Shown piece by piece: positions 60,378-64,000 of a DNA stretch of 64,000 nucleotides. The stretch is from Sarcocystis neurona (Eukaryota > Apicomplexa > Conoidasida > Eucoccidiorida > Sarcocystidae). Where the stretch lies: the NCBI GenBank assembly GCA_000727475.1, contig KL647288.1, positions 7,033,414 through 7,097,413 of the forward strand, read 5' to 3'. Made by a program: the position numbers and the translations under genes. The notes under the pieces are model-generated. The model did not search any database, was not told the DNA's origin, and was given only the letters and a program-made list of their open reading frames with translations. Numbering within the stretch: position 1 is the first letter of the stretch; each line of letters begins with the position of its first letter.

Positions 60378-61953
60378 ACCCGTGACCGTGATGCACTACG
60401 GCCAGCTGTGAAGTTGCTCGTTCTAGGCGGCTGCCTCGGCCGCACGTAGGTGCCCCTTTTGGTCGAAGATTTTCTGTCTTACGCACCAAAATCTACATTC
60501 TCAGGCACGGTGAAGAGATATTTGAACTATTGTGGAATGTTGCAGCTGCGAACACTTGTGCGGCCCCGACGGTTTGAGCGGCTGTTAGAAGATTGAAAGG
60601 GGGGAATCCAGGCGGCAATTTCGATACCGTTGAACCGCACTTGTCCAGGGGCGCATTTCGGCCACAGGTTCACTAACAGTCCATGTTTCTACTCGTCTGT
60701 AGCGGGGGTGGTTTTCGACAGTGGTCACGGGTGATGTTCTACGTCAGACAAATTGCATGTCACAGCAATTACCAACAGTGAGAAATGCGCGGCCGTGGGG
60801 GTACGAATCTAATCCTCACTCAACCATCCTTCGAATGACGGCGTAGAGACTTCTTCCCCGGAATAACTGAAGTTGATACGGTGAAAGGGTCGCCAACGTT
60901 GCACTTATGGTCCACCTGCACAATTCCCATGATCACTGAGAGAAACAAATCGAACGAGTCCCTCGTCAAGTATTAGCCTCCCGTATGCGGCATTACGGAG
61001 AGACAATTTAGATACACCATATGAAAAAGGTAGTCTTTTTGAGACTACACTTGACAAAACGACACATACGATGGTCCGTTGGAAAACACTTCACAGAGAT
61101 TACCTTCTAGGCAAAGAGAGTTTTTGATAGTGTCTATGTAGCTGCCTTCTTCAGAAATAACATTGAGAAGGATCGTCTTGTATCGGCCACGACTTGCAAC
61201 ACGCAGGCGCAGTTGCGACTACCGCCATCGCGTGATTGAACCTCAATGGGGCTCGTGGCCTGCTCGTCCCTCGCTCCCTTCAAATCGTGCTGAGTGCTGC
61301 AGCGACCCTTATGCCAGTCGAAGTAGCTTTACGTGACCAATCGAAGCAAAGAATTTGAGCTAACAATTTTGACGCTGCTGACGCGCAAATGCGAAAATGT
61401 GCAATTGCGGTAACAAACTGCACAACACCAAGAACAAGGGATCGCAGTAAAAGGAGAAGCACATTACGCGCGAAGGTGCAATGAATTTCAACGTCTGCCA
61501 CAATCGGTCGTGGAACCACGCCTCTCGTACATCGCAGATGCACGGACCTGTGCACGTACCAAGCGCGCGCGCGACGTGTACGCCCACTGCGAAAAGATCG
61601 CTTGTAAAATCAAAGCATGCCATACCCAAAGTCCCCAAATGACTACCAAAGGACTTCTTCAATTTTATTGTCTCACTGACCTTTCTTTACGCTAAAGGCC
61701 TCGTATCATCGAGTCATTTCTTACGGAGCTGCTATCGAGTAGAATCAGACGTAGATTTTCATTAACGAATAACCAGTGCGGCTTACGTACTGGCTGCTGT
61801 AGGCCTGCGCGTATTGCCGAACGGTTTGTTGTACGACTGACGAGCCAGTAGGTGCAGACCTGCCGGGCCAGGAAAGGTCAGCTGTATATTTTGGTGCCAG
61901 GTTGCACAGAGCAGCTCATGAGCAGACCTGGTTAGATGGAATTGTCTAATACG

Positions 61954-62055
61954 ATGGATGGCATCACAAGGTTCCACCGGCGTACTGGTCTGCATTATGT
62001 TTACATGGATGGCGTCACAAGATTCCACGGGCGTACAGGTCTGCATTATATTTGC
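61954..62055. repeat. Imperfect 51-bp tandem duplication, open on both strands
   Basis: Copies 61954-62004 and 62005-62055 differ at about six positions. The unit is a multiple of three and encodes a 17-residue repeat on either strand (- strand NIMQTSTPVEPCDAIH; + strand MDGVTRFHGRTGLHY). No gene context supports either reading. Confidence 0.85.
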
Positions 62056-63699
62056 AGCGCTTGCAGCAACCGCCCAAAGAGACAGCACCATGTAATGGAC
62101 GGCAGCGTGAAGGGCGTCTGAAAATTTCGCCCCTGTCGTGCCACCATGTCGGAGACACGATGGGCACGACTTGGTGGTTGGATGAATAGCAAACGTGTCT
62201 GGGCGTCAACGTTTTTTCCCGCTCTTGTTGCGACATGCGGAGTAGAGCCCGAAGATGTAGCTACGCGTGGTGCCGACATGTTCCTCTTAGCCATGCAACG
62301 ATGTTTGAGTGTGCGCGTGAACGGGGCCGGGCGGGTAAAACTGGACGAGTGCTTTCCGCTGAAGCTGGATTAGCCAAGGTAAAGCAGCGGCAGCGGGCGC
62401 ACACATTGAGTTGCTCGGCGCGCCTGCTGCTACCGAGTCGCTCGGTATTCCACACTCAATGCAGTGGCACAGGGTGACCACAGAAGCAGGAACCAACGTT
62501 GTTTGCGTGACACTAACCGCGTCTAGCGAAATGGAACGGCGTGACGCCGTACAAGGGCTTTTAGTGGGGCACGTGGCCACGTGCGGGTCAAGGTTTGGGA
62601 CGGGACAGGCCAAGCAGATTCACTGATCTGCTCATTCCTTTTATTGCGACTTATTCGCTGGGGTTTGCTGGGTTCTTAAGAAACAGTCGCGTCCGCAGTA
62701 GCTACAGGTACGCACCGTGGGTCGCTCATGATGATACTTGATCTGCAAAGCGTTCTCAGACGAACGTACACATGTGGACACATGTGAATCCATTTTCTCG
62801 GAAGAGCAGTTGAAAGTGATAATAAAGGATGTAAATGAGTACGCCTCTCCTTAGAAAAGGTATCTTTCCTTGTTAGGTATGCCAGTGTCTTGGGGTGCAA
62901 GTGCACATGAGCAAGATATCCAGACCGCTGCCTCGGTTAAGCTTTCAAGCGTGCGACCGTCTTAGACTGCAGGTCTATACGAGTGAGATATTCGTATCAA
63001 TATTTTGGTCACACTTTTGCTCGACTGATCTTGCAGAACTAAGTTTCTGGATGCCTCTGATCCTCGGTTGTCAGATACGCCTAAGTCTCGCAGGCTGTGG
63101 CTCGGAGCGAAACACAACAGCTACATTCACAGCGCTCAGAAAGGACGTGGACTTGAGGAGCCACAGTAGTGTTGCGGCCACTTTCGTGCAGTCAGTATTA
63201 CTCCCTGTGTTCAGAGTATGCCACGAGAACTTCCGTTCGAATGTGTTGGGATTCGGTAAATACATTCATTTCAGGATTCACAGGGAACGACAACCCGCGA
63301 AGGCGTAAACGGCTCTCCTCAACGCGTTGGCGTAAGGACGACCGGCATGCGAAATGCACCAGACGCACCCGTTCGCGCGTTCGCGGCTGAAATGCTTTTC
63401 GTGTGATCGATTTCTGCTGTGGGAACACAAGACACTTCAGGACCGATCACTTGTGTGTGGCAATTCCCCTCCTTCTCTGGTTGCAACTACTAGCTGCGCA
63501 GGAGCGGCACGACCAGCCACTGCGCTGCCGGCGCTGGATGGCGTTACGCCAGTGGGCTAACACGACGAATACACGGACGAAAACGCGTTATATAGCGCAT
63601 TTAATGTCTGGTTGTGGAAAAATGTGTTGGTTTTTCATGGAAGAAGAGTTCTACGCGAGAGAACGGCAACGAGCGCGCTGCGCAGGATGCAGCCGTGAC

Positions 63700-63733
63700 T
63701 GCCAGTGGTCTGGTACTGCCAGTGGTCTGGTAG
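63700..63733. repeat. 17-bp tandem duplication
   Basis: Two adjacent copies of TGCCAGTGGTCTGGTA plus one variable base. Confidence 0.85.
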
Positions 63734-64000
63734 AGGGAGTGCGTGCGGTCATCGAGAACTCACACGTCGCCAGAGCGGACAAAGTTTTGTCCATAGTTCC
63801 GTCTCCGCTTGATAAAGTTTTTCGAGCACGTGGATCCCAAGGCACCCAGGGCATTCAGATCACTCAAAATAAGTTTTGCTCTCTCCTTGGGTCCCTTCTC
63901 TACCGCAGACCCTCCCCATGCAAGTGTCCTGTACGCCGTGCTACGTTGCTGCGGTCGCCTTGACGAAGCAGGCACTGCCGCAGGGACCGCGGGTCAGAAA

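Larger units (their letters stand above)
60378..64000. other. Upstream region of the giant gene, no supported gene
   Basis: 3.6 kb that should contain the giant gene's promoter and 5' leader. Open frames of 137 (+, 62895-63308) and 186 residues (+, 63403-63963) have no recognisable motif and ordinary composition. A gene could begin here and run off the right edge, but I cannot support one. Confidence 0.5.

Noticed and set aside
63403..63963. 186-residue + strand open frame near the right edge
   Set aside because: No conserved motif, ordinary composition, and competing open frames on the other strand. It may be chance or a fragment of a gene outside the window.

Overview
The window reads as nuclear DNA of an apicomplexan parasite, most likely a coccidian close to Eimeria or Cyclospora. 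The reasons are intron-dense genes with GT-AG boundaries, balanced base composition, alanine/serine-rich low-complexity protein segments, TA/TATC microsatellites in introns, and a very large surface protein built from GCC2/GCC3 (ephrin-receptor-like) cysteine modules, a family expanded in Apicomplexa. I see no rRNA, tRNA, CRISPR array or transposon gene. The genus is inference; no marker gene is present.

Two convergent genes explain nearly all coding signal. Gene 1 (+ strand, left edge to 11056) is a six-exon gene for a stand-alone 5'-3' exonuclease/flap-endonuclease of the DNA polymerase I N-terminal family. It carries a long alanine-rich leader and two large insertions inside the nuclease fold. 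The hand-spliced exons sum to 3159 bases (1052 cod. plus stop) and all join in frame. Plasmodium relatives work in apicoplast DNA maintenance, so that role is suggested here too.

Gene 2 (- strand, 60377 to 13799) is one giant gene of about 46.6 kb. I built its splice model by hand: 68 exons, about 17.9 kb of coding sequence, about 5,980 residues. Donor and acceptor phases agree at 66 of 67 junctions. In order the protein has a recessed hydrophobic leader, a novel cysteine-rich N-terminal region, a first GCC block, an Asp-box (sortilin/BNR-like) beta-propeller, a very long array of more than 30 GCC modules, a distinct Cys-rich segment, cupredoxin-like beta domains, one transmembrane helix near 29.2 kb, and a cytoplasmic tail of about 1,730 residues that is largely coiled coil. 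This layout resembles a surface or apical receptor/tether: a modular ectodomain outside and a long rod inside that could meet the cytoskeleton or secretory organelles. It recalls the cysteine-repeat modular proteins (CRMPs) of Plasmodium and Toxoplasma but differs in having a propeller and apparently one membrane span near its C-terminal third.

Between the two gene ends (11057-13798) and to the right of the giant gene (60378-64000) I find no gene I can support, only small repeats and open frames of uncertain meaning. Main points for a second look: the unusual architecture, two candidate ultra-short introns (24 and 28 nt), the recurring intron position at the glycine of the C-P-x-G motif, one junction near 55.6-56.0 kb that does not close in frame, and the expanded exonuclease fold.
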